Shown piece by piece: positions 9,301 through 18,020 of a stretch of DNA of 64,000 bases. The translations under genes were made by a program, and so were the position numbers. This DNA is from an uncultured Lachnospiraceae bacterium. GTDB lineage: Bacteria; Bacillota; Clostridia; Lachnospirales; Lachnospiraceae. The notes under the pieces were generated by a model that saw nothing but the letters and a program-made list of their open reading frames with translations, ran no database searches and had not been told where the DNA came from. Location of the stretch: positions 19,543 to 83,542 of the forward strand of contig CAJTPS010000015.1 of the NCBI GenBank assembly GCA_910578555.1, read 5' to 3'. The first letter of the stretch is position 1. Each line of letters starts with the position of its first letter.

Positions 9301-10437
9301 ATGCAGAAGTTATATTATTATACGACAACAGATACAATGAGCAAAATTTTGCAGAATGGGAATATATGGGCGACCAATCTGGATTATATGAATGATTCGC
9401 GGGAGTATCTGAATGGGATCAGTGAAATCAGGAAGCTGGTTACAGATTCTACTATTACAGAAAAGTGGTTTGAGTCAAAACAGAAGCGGAAGGAATATGA
9501 AGAATGTATCGCCAAGGAAATCTTTAGTGAACAGAACGGGGAAGAAAGACAGAATATATCATCTCGCTACACGATTTCTTTTTGCAGGAAGAAAGATTTA
9601 TTAAGCCAGTGGACTACATATGCGAAGGAGTCAGGTGTCTGTCTTGAAATGATATTTGAGTCAGACAGAACAAATAAGTATCTTTTGTACCAGAAAGACC
9701 AAAAGGATCAAGAAAAGCGAAAAATTACTGTTGAAAAAGAACTGAAGGAAATATATTATTTTACAAAAGAGCGCAGTAATCAGCAGGAGTATCAAGAAAC
9801 AGCAGAAAAGATTCTGTCAGATTTGTTTGGGGAAAATGCCGAGAATTTAGATAGTGAAAGCTTGATTGAAAGGTGGGCGCAGGTTAGCATTTTCGTTAAA
9901 CAGTATGATTTTTATCAGGAAGAAGAAATGCGACTGGCTTTTGATACAATGACAATTAACAGTGAAACGGGAAAGCAGCCGCGAATAGGCTATAGAACTG
10001 ACAAGCATGTAATGAAGCCGTATTTGGATGTGCAGTGTAAAGATGGCTGGCCGATTGCTTCTGTGATGGTTGGACCCGGTTATAATCAAGATGTGGTTTA
10101 TAAGAGTATCAAATTCTTTTTAGACCATGCTAAGATAATGTCAAGTGCGCTTGTAACAGAGACGCAGTGGAAGGAACAGATTAAGAATTATCTGTGTCAT
10201 AGTAAAAAAATTTTTCCATTCTGGAAAGAACTTGAGCAGGGCAAAACGGTTTCTGAGAAAAGCATAAAAAGCTTGTATGATAAGTGGCAGGCATTTTCAT
10301 TACCAGCAAAGGAAGCAGTATTAACAGATATTGCTGAGATTATTAAGCAGTCGAAATATGGCTTGGATTTTGAGAATTATTATCTCACAAGAAGCGGGAT
10401 TATAGCCGAAAAATCAACTATTCCGTATATCTATTAA
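9301..10437 (+). CDS. DUF2971 family protein, third gene of the island
   Basis: A 378-residue soluble protein. Its N-terminus, YYYTTTDTMSKIL...NIWATNLDYMNDSREY, is the typical opening of DUF2971 (Y-x-Y-T, a short helix, then the N-D-x-x-E motif). ISSRYTISFCRKKDLLSQW and a later GPGYNQD segment also fit. DUF2971 is widespread in accessory and defence-type islands and its activity is not established. The opening recalls ADP-ribosyltransferase-like folds such as DarT, but that is only an impression. The ATG directly abuts the stop codon of the receiver-like gene with no strong Shine-Dalgarno of its own, which implies translational coupling. It is the last gene before a hairpin. Confidence 0.7.
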   Translation: MQKLYYYTTTDTMSKILQNGNIWATNLDYMNDSREYLNGISEIRKLVTDSTITEKWFESKQKRKEYEECIAKEIFSEQNGEERQNISSRYTISFCRKKDLLSQWTTYAKESGVCLEMIFESDRTNKYLLYQKDQKDQEKRKITVEKELKEIYYFTKERSNQQEYQETAEKILSDLFGENAENLDSESLIERWAQVSIFVKQYDFYQEEEMRLAFDTMTINSETGKQPRIGYRTDKHVMKPYLDVQCKDGWPIASVMVGPGYNQDVVYKSIKFFLDHAKIMSSALVTETQWKEQIKNYLCHSKKIFPFWKELEQGKTVSEKSIKSLYDKWQAFSLPAKEAVLTDIAEIIKQSKYGLDFENYYLTRSGIIAEKSTIPYIY

Positions 10438-10462
10438 TGCTATAAGAGATGATCTTTTATAT

Positions 10463-10494
10463 AACAGCCGGAGATAAATTCCCCGGCTGTTTTG
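10463..10494. terminator. Hairpin at the end of the three-gene island
   Basis: Nine-base perfect stem (10463-10471 with 10483-10491, AACAGCCGG/CCGGCTGTT) and an 11-base loop, with a T-run of only four. It sits between the + operon and the convergent permease gene and may serve both. No other feature seen in 10495-10573. Confidence 0.55.
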
Positions 10495-10573
10495 AGTTCG
10501 TGACGAGTTTTCTGAGTTTAATAATATCTCAACGGAATTACTCATATTCTCGCAATCCAACATGTTTGATTTG

Positions 10574-11302
10574 TCACTGCTCATGCCTCCGCAGTCCCCA
10601 CACCGACAATGCGGACAAGAGCATAATATAGACAATACATCCCGCCAGGAAAGTGTCCGTATCGAGCGTCATATGGGGATTGTTGGCGCGCATGCCCATG
10701 CAGTAGAGCGAGTACGGATAGTATAATCCCCAGCCCTGATTCGTTATCATGAGACCACCGATGCCGCCGGCAAGACCGACGCCGATGGGAACCGCGAAGG
10801 AACGTATGAACATGGAGACGGCAAGCTGGATACAGCCGATTACGATTCCCCCGAGGATACCGCAGGCAAACCACCCTAAGGATTCCTTCGGCGGAAGCCC
10901 GGGCAGGCCGCAGAGCCTGCCGCACAGACAGTACAGCAGGAAGATCCATGCATTGCCCGCGATGATCATGATGGCCGCCTGTACCAGTTTACCCAGATAC
11001 AAGGATAAGCGGGGAACCGGCGCGGTCAGAAAACTGTTCCAGTTATTCCGTATGTGTTCTAAACGCCATAGATAAGAGCAGTAGGTGCCGATGAGAGCCG
11101 GCATAAAGATATAGCACAGGAAAAGCGAGTGCTGTGACCACAGGCTGTACCATTCACTTTGCAGGACACCCTGATTTGCCATGTAATTAGTGGTGCCGAA
11201 GAAAGCGGATATGACCGGCAGGATCAAGAAGGCCAGCCACACCGGGCTGCGTTTCAGCTTCAGCCGTTCTGATTTGATTGTTCTGATAATTGACAGATTC
11301 AT
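10574..11302 (-). CDS. Lantibiotic/bacitracin-type ABC transporter permease (MutG/EpiG-like)
   Basis: An approximately 242-residue membrane protein with six hydrophobic segments and the cytoplasmic N-terminal helix IKSERLKLKRSPVW that is typical of ABC-2 permeases of the MutE/EpiE/MutG immunity type. The start is placed at the ATG ending at 11302, because GAGGG lies seven bases upstream; the frame extends 11 codons further without a ribosome site. It is the last gene of a minus-strand set of ATPase, permease and permease. Such exporters remove lantibiotics or bacitracin-like peptides from the membrane and usually confer self-immunity or resistance. No lantibiotic precursor or modification gene is in view, so resistance to foreign peptides is the better guess. 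Confidence 0.75.
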   Translation of the reverse strand: MNLSIIRTIKSERLKLKRSPVWLAFLILPVISAFFGTTNYMANQGVLQSEWYSLWSQHSLFLCYIFMPALIGTYCSYLWRLEHIRNNWNSFLTAPVPRLSLYLGKLVQAAIMIIAGNAWIFLLYCLCGRLCGLPGLPPKESLGWFACGILGGIVIGCIQLAVSMFIRSFAVPIGVGLAGGIGGLMITNQGWGLYYPYSLYCMGMRANNPHMTLDTDTFLAGCIVYIMLLSALSVWGLRRHEQ

Positions 11303-11412
11303 ATATATTCCCTCGTCTTTCTTGATATCGTTCAAAGTTTTTTCATTTTATGGATTTGTAATGTAAATTCCACAATCCTATTGTTTGAACTGCTGTTTCC
11401 AAAGCAAAAATA

Positions 11413-12165
11413 TTATATATTTTTCCGTGCAAACAACACTCTCCCGCCCACGTAGAAAACGACGATCCAGACGAATATACAGACCACCGCGGCCGTTTCA
11501 ACCGGCGAGAAAGTACGGTAACAGAATGTGCTTATTCTGGTGGCCTCATCCCACTCGGACCAGACCAGCACGGCGCTCAGGTTTCCGCCCCACGGGAGAA
11601 AAGAATGCGTGGTGACAAACATCAGAAGCAGTGCTGCCATAGATCCGCCGAGTCCCGCTACGAGCGCAATCATCTGATTGGCGAAGAGCATGGACAGGGC
11701 AAGCTGCAGCAGGAACAGGGATATATTGGCGGCGACTTTTAACCCGTAGGAAAGCAGATAATATTTTACGTCAGGATTTCCCGCGTATCCCAGATAATAG
11801 CCCAGTGCGATAAAGAAGGCGAATTGGACGGCAAACAGTGCGGCAATGATGATACATCCGCACACGGCTTTGGCGTGATAGAGACTGCCTGCGCTGCGCA
11901 GTATTTCAAGCTGCTTATAAGTGTTTCCTTTGTGCTCGATGTCCGCAAGGCGGGAGGCGAGCACGGACATCATAGCCGGCACCATGATACCGTCTAAGAG
12001 GGACAGGAAGTACAACAGCGACATCCAGCCGCTTTGCAGTTCCCACTCCCGGGGATCACGCATGGACCAGAGCCCCCACACGAGCTGCACTGATAACAGG
12101 GCAAACATGGTCAGCCAGACTTTTCTTCTCCTGATCTTATAGAATTCTAATCGTAATGTTTTCAT
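11413..12165 (-). CDS. Lantibiotic/bacitracin-type ABC transporter permease (MutE/EpiE-like)
   Basis: A 250-residue permease with six predicted transmembrane segments. The N-terminus MKTLRLEFYKIRRRKVW is the amphipathic motif of this permease family. Its ATG overlaps the stop of the ATPase gene in an ATGA arrangement (12162-12165), indicating coupled translation. A gap of 110 bp (11303-11412) separates it from the second permease and contains only AT-rich sequence. The two permeases are similar in size and topology and probably form a heterodimer, as in LanEG immunity transporters. The peptide substrate is unknown. Confidence 0.78.
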   Translation of the reverse strand: MKTLRLEFYKIRRRKVWLTMFALLSVQLVWGLWSMRDPREWELQSGWMSLLYFLSLLDGIMVPAMMSVLASRLADIEHKGNTYKQLEILRSAGSLYHAKAVCGCIIIAALFAVQFAFFIALGYYLGYAGNPDVKYYLLSYGLKVAANISLFLLQLALSMLFANQMIALVAGLGGSMAALLLMFVTTHSFLPWGGNLSAVLVWSEWDEATRISTFCYRTFSPVETAAVVCIFVWIVVFYVGGRVLFARKNI

Positions 12166-13082
12166 AGACTTGACTCCTTTCCGGTCAGAGACAGGAAAAT
12201 ATCTTCCAGGCTCTTCTCCCGTTTTTCGACGCGGTATAAAGCGATATTGTGGCTAACCAGCCGGCGGCAGAGCTGGGCGATATACGCATCCTCGATCATG
12301 GGGATCAGCAGGTAATCCGCTTCTTTTTCAACGGCGATACCGTCCTGATGCAGCAGGGAGATTGCGGTGGCAGGCTGGTCGGTGCGCAGGGCAATCTGCT
12401 GCTTCGCATGGGAATGCAGAGCCTCTAACGTGTCCTGATAGACCAGTTCGCCTTTGCGGATAATGCCTACATGGTCGGCCATCTGGTCGATCTCGCTGAG
12501 CAGATGGGAGGAGACGACCACGGTGATGCCATACTGTTCGGGCAGCGTACAAATCAGAGAACGCATTTCCTGTATGCCTGCCGGGTCGAGACCGTTGGTC
12601 GGCTCGTCGAGGATGAGCAGCTTTGGGAAACCGAGCAGCGCGGCTGCCAGTCCGAGGCGCTGTTTCATGCCGAGAGAGTAGTGGCTGACTTTCTTCTTGC
12701 GGGCGTCATGCAGGCGCACGATGTTCAGCACCTTGTCGATATCCTCTTTGGGACAGCCCTTGAGCGTCTGCAGAATCGTCAGATTTTCTTCTCCTGTCAG
12801 ATGACCGTAATAACTGGGCGATTCAATCAAGGAACCGGTGTCGGCGAGGAGCTTTATGCGGTTTTGGTCATTGACGGGCACGCCGAAGAGCGTGATGGAA
12901 CCCTCGGTAGGTCTGGCAAGGCCGAGGATCATCTTGAGCGTGGTCGATTTGCCGGCGCCGTTTGGGCCTAAGAATCCGTAGACGGCGCCCTGCGGCACCT
13001 GCATATGCAGGGAACTGACACAGCGGACTTTGCCGTATTGTTTTGTTAGATTTGTGGTTTCGATTAAGTTTTGTGCAGCCAT
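12162..13082 (-). CDS. ABC transporter ATP-binding protein, BcrA/LanF type
   Basis: A 306-residue ATPase with Walker A GPNGAGKSTTLKM, signature SLGMKQRLGLA, Walker B LLILDEPTNGLDP and a switch His in VVVSSHLL. The ~70-residue C-terminal extension is usual for the bacitracin/lantibiotic (BcrA, MutF, EpiF) subfamily. It energises export by the two permeases that follow and overlap it. It is transcribed away from the two-component genes starting at 13427, sharing a 344-bp intergenic region. That layout (transporter divergent from its sensor and regulator) predicts induction of the transporter by the kinase/regulator pair when a peptide antibiotic is present. Confidence 0.85.
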   Translation of the reverse strand: MAAQNLIETTNLTKQYGKVRCVSSLHMQVPQGAVYGFLGPNGAGKSTTLKMILGLARPTEGSITLFGVPVNDQNRIKLLADTGSLIESPSYYGHLTGEENLTILQTLKGCPKEDIDKVLNIVRLHDARKKKVSHYSLGMKQRLGLAAALLGFPKLLILDEPTNGLDPAGIQEMRSLICTLPEQYGITVVVSSHLLSEIDQMADHVGIIRKGELVYQDTLEALHSHAKQQIALRTDQPATAISLLHQDGIAVEKEADYLLIPMIEDAYIAQLCRRLVSHNIALYRVEKREKSLEDIFLSLTGKESSL

Positions 13083-13238
13083 AGTTTACCTCGTTTCTGC
13101 GCTGTTTTCTGCGCTTTATTCCACTTTTCTTAAATGATTGTGGTATATGTGATAAGGGCGGTACAGCATAAGCCAAGCCGGCCGCTGTACCAAATCGTTA
13201 CCGTAAGCATAAGCCGGCGGCCTTACAGGCAGATGAAA

Positions 13239-13301
13239 GCTACATTACATTTACATTAAGATTCGGGATAAATTGTTCCGGGGTGGGGAAAAAGATAGTA
13301 T
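13239..13301 (+). promoter_or_regulatory. Promoter and possible operator repeats before the two-component genes
   Basis: TTGTTC (13273-13278), 17 bp, TAGTAT (13296-13301) forms a plausible promoter. Directly upstream, 13240-13258 contains three short ACATT direct repeats spaced by 5-6 bases, the sort of array bound by OmpR-type regulators. The rest of 13083-13426 shows nothing further. Confidence 0.4.
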
Positions 13302-13426
13302 ACTGCTATGTGTAAGGTATGAAAAGAAGGACTGCGGCAACAGCCCTGCGCGATCGTAATGGCAGTAAGACGGGAGCAGGCCGTATGAAGAGTAAGCAAG
13401 AATATTGAACAAAGGAGCCGCAATTT

Positions 13427-14182
13427 ATGAATATACATGAGTATAAAATCATGCTGGTGGATGACGAGCCGCAGCTGCGGGAGATGGTTGGGGAGTTCCT
13501 TGCCAAAGAAGGATTTGACAATGTAGTGTGCGCGGGGAACTGCCGGGAAGCGCGGGAGGTATATCACAGAGAATATCCTGCGCTGGTTCTGCTGGATGTG
13601 ATGCTGCCGGACGGCGACGGCTTCGGGCTTCTTAGAGAACTGCACGAGGAATCGGAAGTGCCGGTGATCTTCCTGTCTGCACGGGATGAGGACGAGAACA
13701 GACTGCGGGGTCTGGGACTGGGCGCCGATGATTACATTACGAAACCTTTTCTGCCGAAAGAACTGATACTGCGGGTGAACGCTGTGCTCAAGAGAGTGTA
13801 CCGCGTCAGGGATACAGGGCAGGAGAATCAGAAGATCCTGCTGGGGGACTGCTGCGTGGACCTGGGGAGCGGTGTTGTGCGAAGAATCAGGAATGCGGGA
13901 ACAACTGCAGTGACCGGGTCAGCCGGGGCGGGAGAGCCGGAAACGGCGGGGGAAATTACGCTTACGGCGAAGGAATATGCCATTATGGAGAAGCTGTCCG
14001 CCAACAGAGGAAGGATCGTGACGATCGATGCGCTGTGCGATGCCGTGTGGCAGGAGGGCAATTACGGATATGAGAATACGCTGATCGTGCATATCAGACG
14101 GCTGCGGGAGAAGATCGAAGAAGACCCTTCCCACCCACGTTATCTGCTGACGGTGCGCGGTCTGGGTTATAAGTTGGTGTAG
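13427..14182 (+). CDS. OmpR/PhoB-family response regulator
   Basis: A 251-residue cytoplasmic regulator. The receiver domain (1-120) has the acidic pair in MLVDDEP, phospho-acceptor Asp in LVLLDVMLPDGDGFG, the conserved Ser of FLSARDE and the Lys of YITKPF. The winged-helix domain (about 155-250) ends with the typical VRGLGYKLV. The linker is longer than usual and rich in Gly/Ala/Thr. AGGAG lies nine bases upstream of the ATG. It precedes its kinase by 80 bp and is divergent from a peptide-export ABC system, which it most likely controls, as in NisR/BceR-type modules. Confidence 0.88.
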   Translation: MNIHEYKIMLVDDEPQLREMVGEFLAKEGFDNVVCAGNCREAREVYHREYPALVLLDVMLPDGDGFGLLRELHEESEVPVIFLSARDEDENRLRGLGLGADDYITKPFLPKELILRVNAVLKRVYRVRDTGQENQKILLGDCCVDLGSGVVRRIRNAGTTAVTGSAGAGEPETAGEITLTAKEYAIMEKLSANRGRIVTIDALCDAVWQEGNYGYENTLIVHIRRLREKIEEDPSHPRYLLTVRGLGYKLV

Positions 14183-14262
14183 CGGAGATACGTTCAGATT
14201 GCGCAAAGCAGAAGCATGGAAAGCTTGGGTGCGATGGGCAGATGGACACGTTAGAGGAAGGC

Positions 14263-15522
14263 ATGGTTGCTAATATGAGAATCAGGAACAGAAAGCCGGG
14301 AATCCGCACATTATCGCAGTATGTGGTTGCTCTGGTGTGGACTATTGTGCTGACATTTATTATTAATTTGATCCTGCTGTTTATATTGCTGCTTCAATAC
14401 CGTCAGTATAAGCCGGAATATATGTACGGCGGTACGGTCATGGAGGAACTTACACTGACACAAGAGGGATATGAGCTGAGTGATCTTATGCGGGAAAGAC
14501 TGACCCGGCTGGATCAGTGGGCCATGCTGTTAGATGAAAACGGACAGGTTATCTGGAGCTTCAGGAAACCGGCGGAGATCAAAGATTCCTACAGCCGGTC
14601 CGATATTGCGAACATGTGCAGGTGGTATCTGCAGGATTATCCGGTTTATCTGCGCGTGTGGGATGACAAGATCATGGTGGTGGCGCGTCCGAAGGATTCC
14701 ATGTGGAAATACAATATAGAATTTCCGGTTGCATGGATAAAATATATGCTGAAAACCGGGATCTGGCTTGCCGTGCTTGACTTCATTGGCATACTGGCAC
14801 TGATGGCGTTTTTACTCAGGAGAGGAGCAAAGGACAGGGAGCTGGCGCGGATCGAATGGATCGCGGGGATATCTCATGATATCCGCACACCGCTGTCGAT
14901 GGTGATGGGATATGTGGATATGCTGGAGCGCAACGAAGAGCTTGCGGAGGAGGAGCGGCGGGAAGCGGCTGTAATCCGGCATCAGAGTATCGTTATGAAG
15001 GAGTTGATCGAGGATCTGAATCTGACTTCCCGGCTGGAATATTCCATGCAGCCGCTTCGTGTGGAGAAGGTACGTCCCACTGCGGTGGTGCGCGAGGTGG
15101 CGGCAGCATTCTTAAGCGATGCGAAAGAGGGGGAATTAGAGATTGAGATTGACCTGTCCGGCGACGCGGAGGAACTGTGGATCAGGGCGGACGAGAAATT
15201 GTTAGTCAGGACGCTGCGCAATCTGTTTCACAACAGTCTGCAGCATGGCAGACAGGGGGAAACAATGCTGATCCGTCTGCATATATGGCGGGAACGGAAG
15301 TGGTGCTGCATCAGTTTTGCGGATAACGGAACCGGCTATTCCGCGGAAGTGCTGCGCGGGCTGCAGGGCGGCAGGAGGAAGCGTGCAGAACAGAAGATCA
15401 GGGGGCTTGGTATCGTGCAGAAGATCGTGCTGGCGCATGGCGGCAGAACATGCTTCCGGAATAACGCGGAAGGTGGGTGTTACTGCGAGATGCGGTTTCG
15501 CGAATATTGTGCAAAAAAGTGA
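14263..15522 (+). CDS. Sensor histidine kinase, partner of the upstream regulator
   Basis: Two transmembrane segments (about residues 25-45 and 165-185) flank an extracytoplasmic domain of ~115 residues, placing it in the membrane. The H-box GISHDIRTPLSMVMGY carries the phosphorylated His. The ATPase part has N-box LRNLFHNSLQHG, G1 DNGTGYS and G2 RGLGIVQKIVLAHGG. The frame is open from 14242, but GAGG five bases before the ATG at 14263 supports the shorter form. Intact in all key motifs. The extracytoplasmic loop is larger than in BceS-type kinases, so it may sense its ligand directly and not through the transporter. Confidence 0.86.
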   Translation: MVANMRIRNRKPGIRTLSQYVVALVWTIVLTFIINLILLFILLLQYRQYKPEYMYGGTVMEELTLTQEGYELSDLMRERLTRLDQWAMLLDENGQVIWSFRKPAEIKDSYSRSDIANMCRWYLQDYPVYLRVWDDKIMVVARPKDSMWKYNIEFPVAWIKYMLKTGIWLAVLDFIGILALMAFLLRRGAKDRELARIEWIAGISHDIRTPLSMVMGYVDMLERNEELAEEERREAAVIRHQSIVMKELIEDLNLTSRLEYSMQPLRVEKVRPTAVVREVAAAFLSDAKEGELEIEIDLSGDAEELWIRADEKLLVRTLRNLFHNSLQHGRQGETMLIRLHIWRERKWCCISFADNGTGYSAEVLRGLQGGRRKRAEQKIRGLGIVQKIVLAHGGRTCFRNNAEGGCYCEMRFREYCAKK

Positions 15523-15584
15523 TAAGAAAGATATAGAAATGGCTGTGCTGCTGTGCTACACTGAGGATATCATAGCTATTCGGT

Positions 15585-15613
15585 ACTTTATGAACTGTTG
15601 CATAAAGTATAAT
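15585..15613 (+). promoter_or_regulatory. Inverted repeat overlapping a promoter before the GH3 gene
   Basis: Perfect 8-bp inverted repeat ACTTTATG/CATAAAGT (15585-15592 and 15601-15608) directly abutting a perfect TATAAT (15608-15613). The -35 match is poor (TACTTT), as expected for an activated or repressed promoter. Likely operator for a sugar-responsive regulator; inferred. Confidence 0.4.
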
Positions 15614-15639
15614 AGAGAAGGCAGGAGGGTTATTGTAAA

Positions 15640-17919
15640 ATGACAGCAGAGAAGATCAAAGAACTGGTGGCACAGATGACTTTGGAGGAAAAAGCGGCGA
15701 TGTGTTCCGGTGCGGATTTCTGGCATACGGAGGCGGTGGAGCGCCTCGGCATACCGGCCAGTATGGTCTCGGACGGACCTCACGGGCTTCGTAAGCAGAA
15801 TGAGGAGGGCGATCACCTGGGGATCAACGACAGCATCAAGGCAGTATGTTTTCCGGCCGGATGCGGAACGGCGGCATCTTTTAACAGAGAGCTGCTGACG
15901 CAGATGGGAGAGACGCTGGGCAATGAGTGCCAGGCAGAGGGCGTCAGCGTGATCTTAGGACCTGCGGTTAATATTAAGCGTTCCCCGCTGTGCGGACGTA
16001 ATTTTGAGTACTATTCGGAAGATCCGCTTGTGGCAAGCGAGATGGCGGGCGCGCTGATCCATGGAATACAGAGTAAAAATGTCGGCACGAGTATCAAACA
16101 TTTTCTTGCGAATAACCAGGAGACCAGAAGAATGTCCTCGGACTCCCGGGTCGATGAGCGGACGCTCCATGAAATATATCTGGCAGCTTTCGAGGGTGCG
16201 GTGAAGAAAGAGAAACCCTGGACCGTTATGTGTTCCTACAATAAGATTAACGGTACGTATGCGGCGCAGAACCACCAGTATCTGACGGAGACGCTCCGGG
16301 ATCAGTGGGGATTTGACGGCTATGTCATGAGCGACTGGGGTGCGGTCAACAATCGTGTGGAAGATCTGAAAGCGGGACTGGATCTGGAGATGCCGGGTTC
16401 TAACGGTGCAAATGATAAGATGATCGCAGGTGCGGTCTTAAGCGGTGAACTGGACGAGAGCATTGTGGATGAAGCAGTGGAGCGTATTCTGAACATCGTG
16501 TTCCGCTACGAGGATAACCGTGACCGCAGCGCCGTATTTGATAAGGATAAGGATCATGAGATGGCGCGCAGGGTGGCGGAAGAAACGATCGTTCTGCTGA
16601 AAAATGAAAGTGTGCTTCCGTTGTCCGACAGTCAGAAAGTTGCATTTATTGGGAAATATGCGAAGAAGCCTCGCTATCAGGGCGGCGGCAGCTCTCATAT
16701 CAACAGCCACAAGATTACATCGGCGCTTGACGCGGCGGCGGAAATGAAGAATGTTACCTATGCGCAGGGCTTCGAGGATGTGGAGGATAAGACTGATGAG
16801 AAGCTGCTTGCGGAGGCGGTGGAAGCGGCGCGGAATGCGGATGTGGCGGTTATTTTCGCGGGGCTTCCGGATAAATTTGAGTCCGAGGGATTCGACAGAA
16901 AGCACATGGCTATGCCGGACTGCCAGAATGAATTGATTGAGAAGGTTGCGGCGGTACAGCCCAATACGGTCGTGGTTCTGCACAACGGTTCTCCGGTAGA
17001 GATGCCCTGGATCGGTCAGGTCAAAGGCATTGTGGAGGCATATCTGGGCGGGCAGGCAGTAGGCGGCGCAGTATGCGATATCCTGTTCGGTAAGGTCAAT
17101 CCCAGCGCAAAACTGCCGGAGACATTTCCTTTGCGGTTAGAGGATAACCCGTCCTACCTGTCTTATATTGGTGAGGGCGATATGGTGGAGTACCGCGAGG
17201 GTATATTCGTGGGATACCGCTATTATGATAAGAAAAAGATGGATGTGCTGTTCCCTTTCGGTTACGGTCTGTCCTACACGACCTTTGCATATTCCAATCT
17301 GACGGTGGACAAAGAGCAAATGAAGGATACGGATACGCTGCGCGTGACGGTAGATGTGACGAACACAGGCGACGTGGCGGGTAAAGAAGTCGTGCAGCTC
17401 TATGTGGCTGACCGGGAGAGTACGGCGATCCGTCCGGTCAAAGAGCTTCGCGATTTTGCCAAAGTGGAACTGGCGCCCGGAGAGACGAAGACGGTGACCT
17501 TCACACTGGATCAGCGTGCGTTCGCATACTATAGCGTGCGAATCCATGACTGGCACGTGGAGACCGGTGCGTTTGACATTATGATCGGTAAATCTTCCAG
17601 AGATATCGTGCTGACGAAGACAGTGACGGTAGAGTCCACGGTAAAGCTTCCGTTTGTATATACGACGGACACGACGCTTGGAGATATCAGGAAGGACCCC
17701 GGAGCTTGGGAACTGGTAAATGAACTGTTCAAGGGCGGATTCTTCAGCGATCAGCCGGAAGGTGGAGAAAGCGAGGCGGCCGGCGAAGCGATATCGGATG
17801 AGATGAATAACGCCATGATAGAATATTTGCCGCTGCGCGGACCGATCAGCTTTACCGGTAAGGTGACCATGGCGGATGTGCAGGCGCTTGTGGATAAGCT
17901 GAACGCACTGGAAGAGTAA
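15640..17919 (+). CDS. Glycoside hydrolase family 3 beta-glycosidase
   Basis: A 759-residue intact GH3 enzyme without signal peptide, so intracellular. Order: (alpha/beta)8 barrel domain with SDGPHGLR and the substrate-binding KHF; nucleophile Asp (about residue 232) in GYVMSDWGAV; alpha/beta sandwich domain with NESVLPLS and GFDRKHMAMP; then a fibronectin-III-like C-terminal domain (VTVDVTNTGDVAGKE). Family members remove beta-linked glucose, xylose or other sugars from the non-reducing end of oligosaccharides; the exact sugar cannot be read from sequence. GGAGG lies ten bases upstream. It has its own promoter with an inverted repeat and ends at a shared bidirectional terminator, so it is monocistronic. 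Confidence 0.9.
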   Translation: MTAEKIKELVAQMTLEEKAAMCSGADFWHTEAVERLGIPASMVSDGPHGLRKQNEEGDHLGINDSIKAVCFPAGCGTAASFNRELLTQMGETLGNECQAEGVSVILGPAVNIKRSPLCGRNFEYYSEDPLVASEMAGALIHGIQSKNVGTSIKHFLANNQETRRMSSDSRVDERTLHEIYLAAFEGAVKKEKPWTVMCSYNKINGTYAAQNHQYLTETLRDQWGFDGYVMSDWGAVNNRVEDLKAGLDLEMPGSNGANDKMIAGAVLSGELDESIVDEAVERILNIVFRYEDNRDRSAVFDKDKDHEMARRVAEETIVLLKNESVLPLSDSQKVAFIGKYAKKPRYQGGGSSHINSHKITSALDAAAEMKNVTYAQGFEDVEDKTDEKLLAEAVEAARNADVAVIFAGLPDKFESEGFDRKHMAMPDCQNELIEKVAAVQPNTVVVLHNGSPVEMPWIGQVKGIVEAYLGGQAVGGAVCDILFGKVNPSAKLPETFPLRLEDNPSYLSYIGEGDMVEYREGIFVGYRYYDKKKMDVLFPFGYGLSYTTFAYSNLTVDKEQMKDTDTLRVTVDVTNTGDVAGKEVVQLYVADRESTAIRPVKELRDFAKVELAPGETKTVTFTLDQRAFAYYSVRIHDWHVETGAFDIMIGKSSRDIVLTKTVTVESTVKLPFVYTTDTTLGDIRKDPGAWELVNELFKGGFFSDQPEGGESEAAGEAISDEMNNAMIEYLPLRGPISFTGKVTMADVQALVDKLNALEE

Positions 17920-17972
17920 GTCTGTATATGCGGAAGACCGGGAAGATTTTAAACGAAAAACGAGAGAATCAT

Positions 17973-18009
17973 AAAAGGCAGAATCTATATTTCGATTCTG
18001 CCTTTTGAC
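17973..18009. terminator. Bidirectional intrinsic terminator between GH3 gene and pyrG
   Basis: Perfect 12-bp stem (17973-17984 with 17995-18006) carrying A-runs on the left and T-runs on the right, so it works for both convergent transcripts. Confidence 0.85.
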
Positions 18010-18020
18010 TGTTTTTAATT

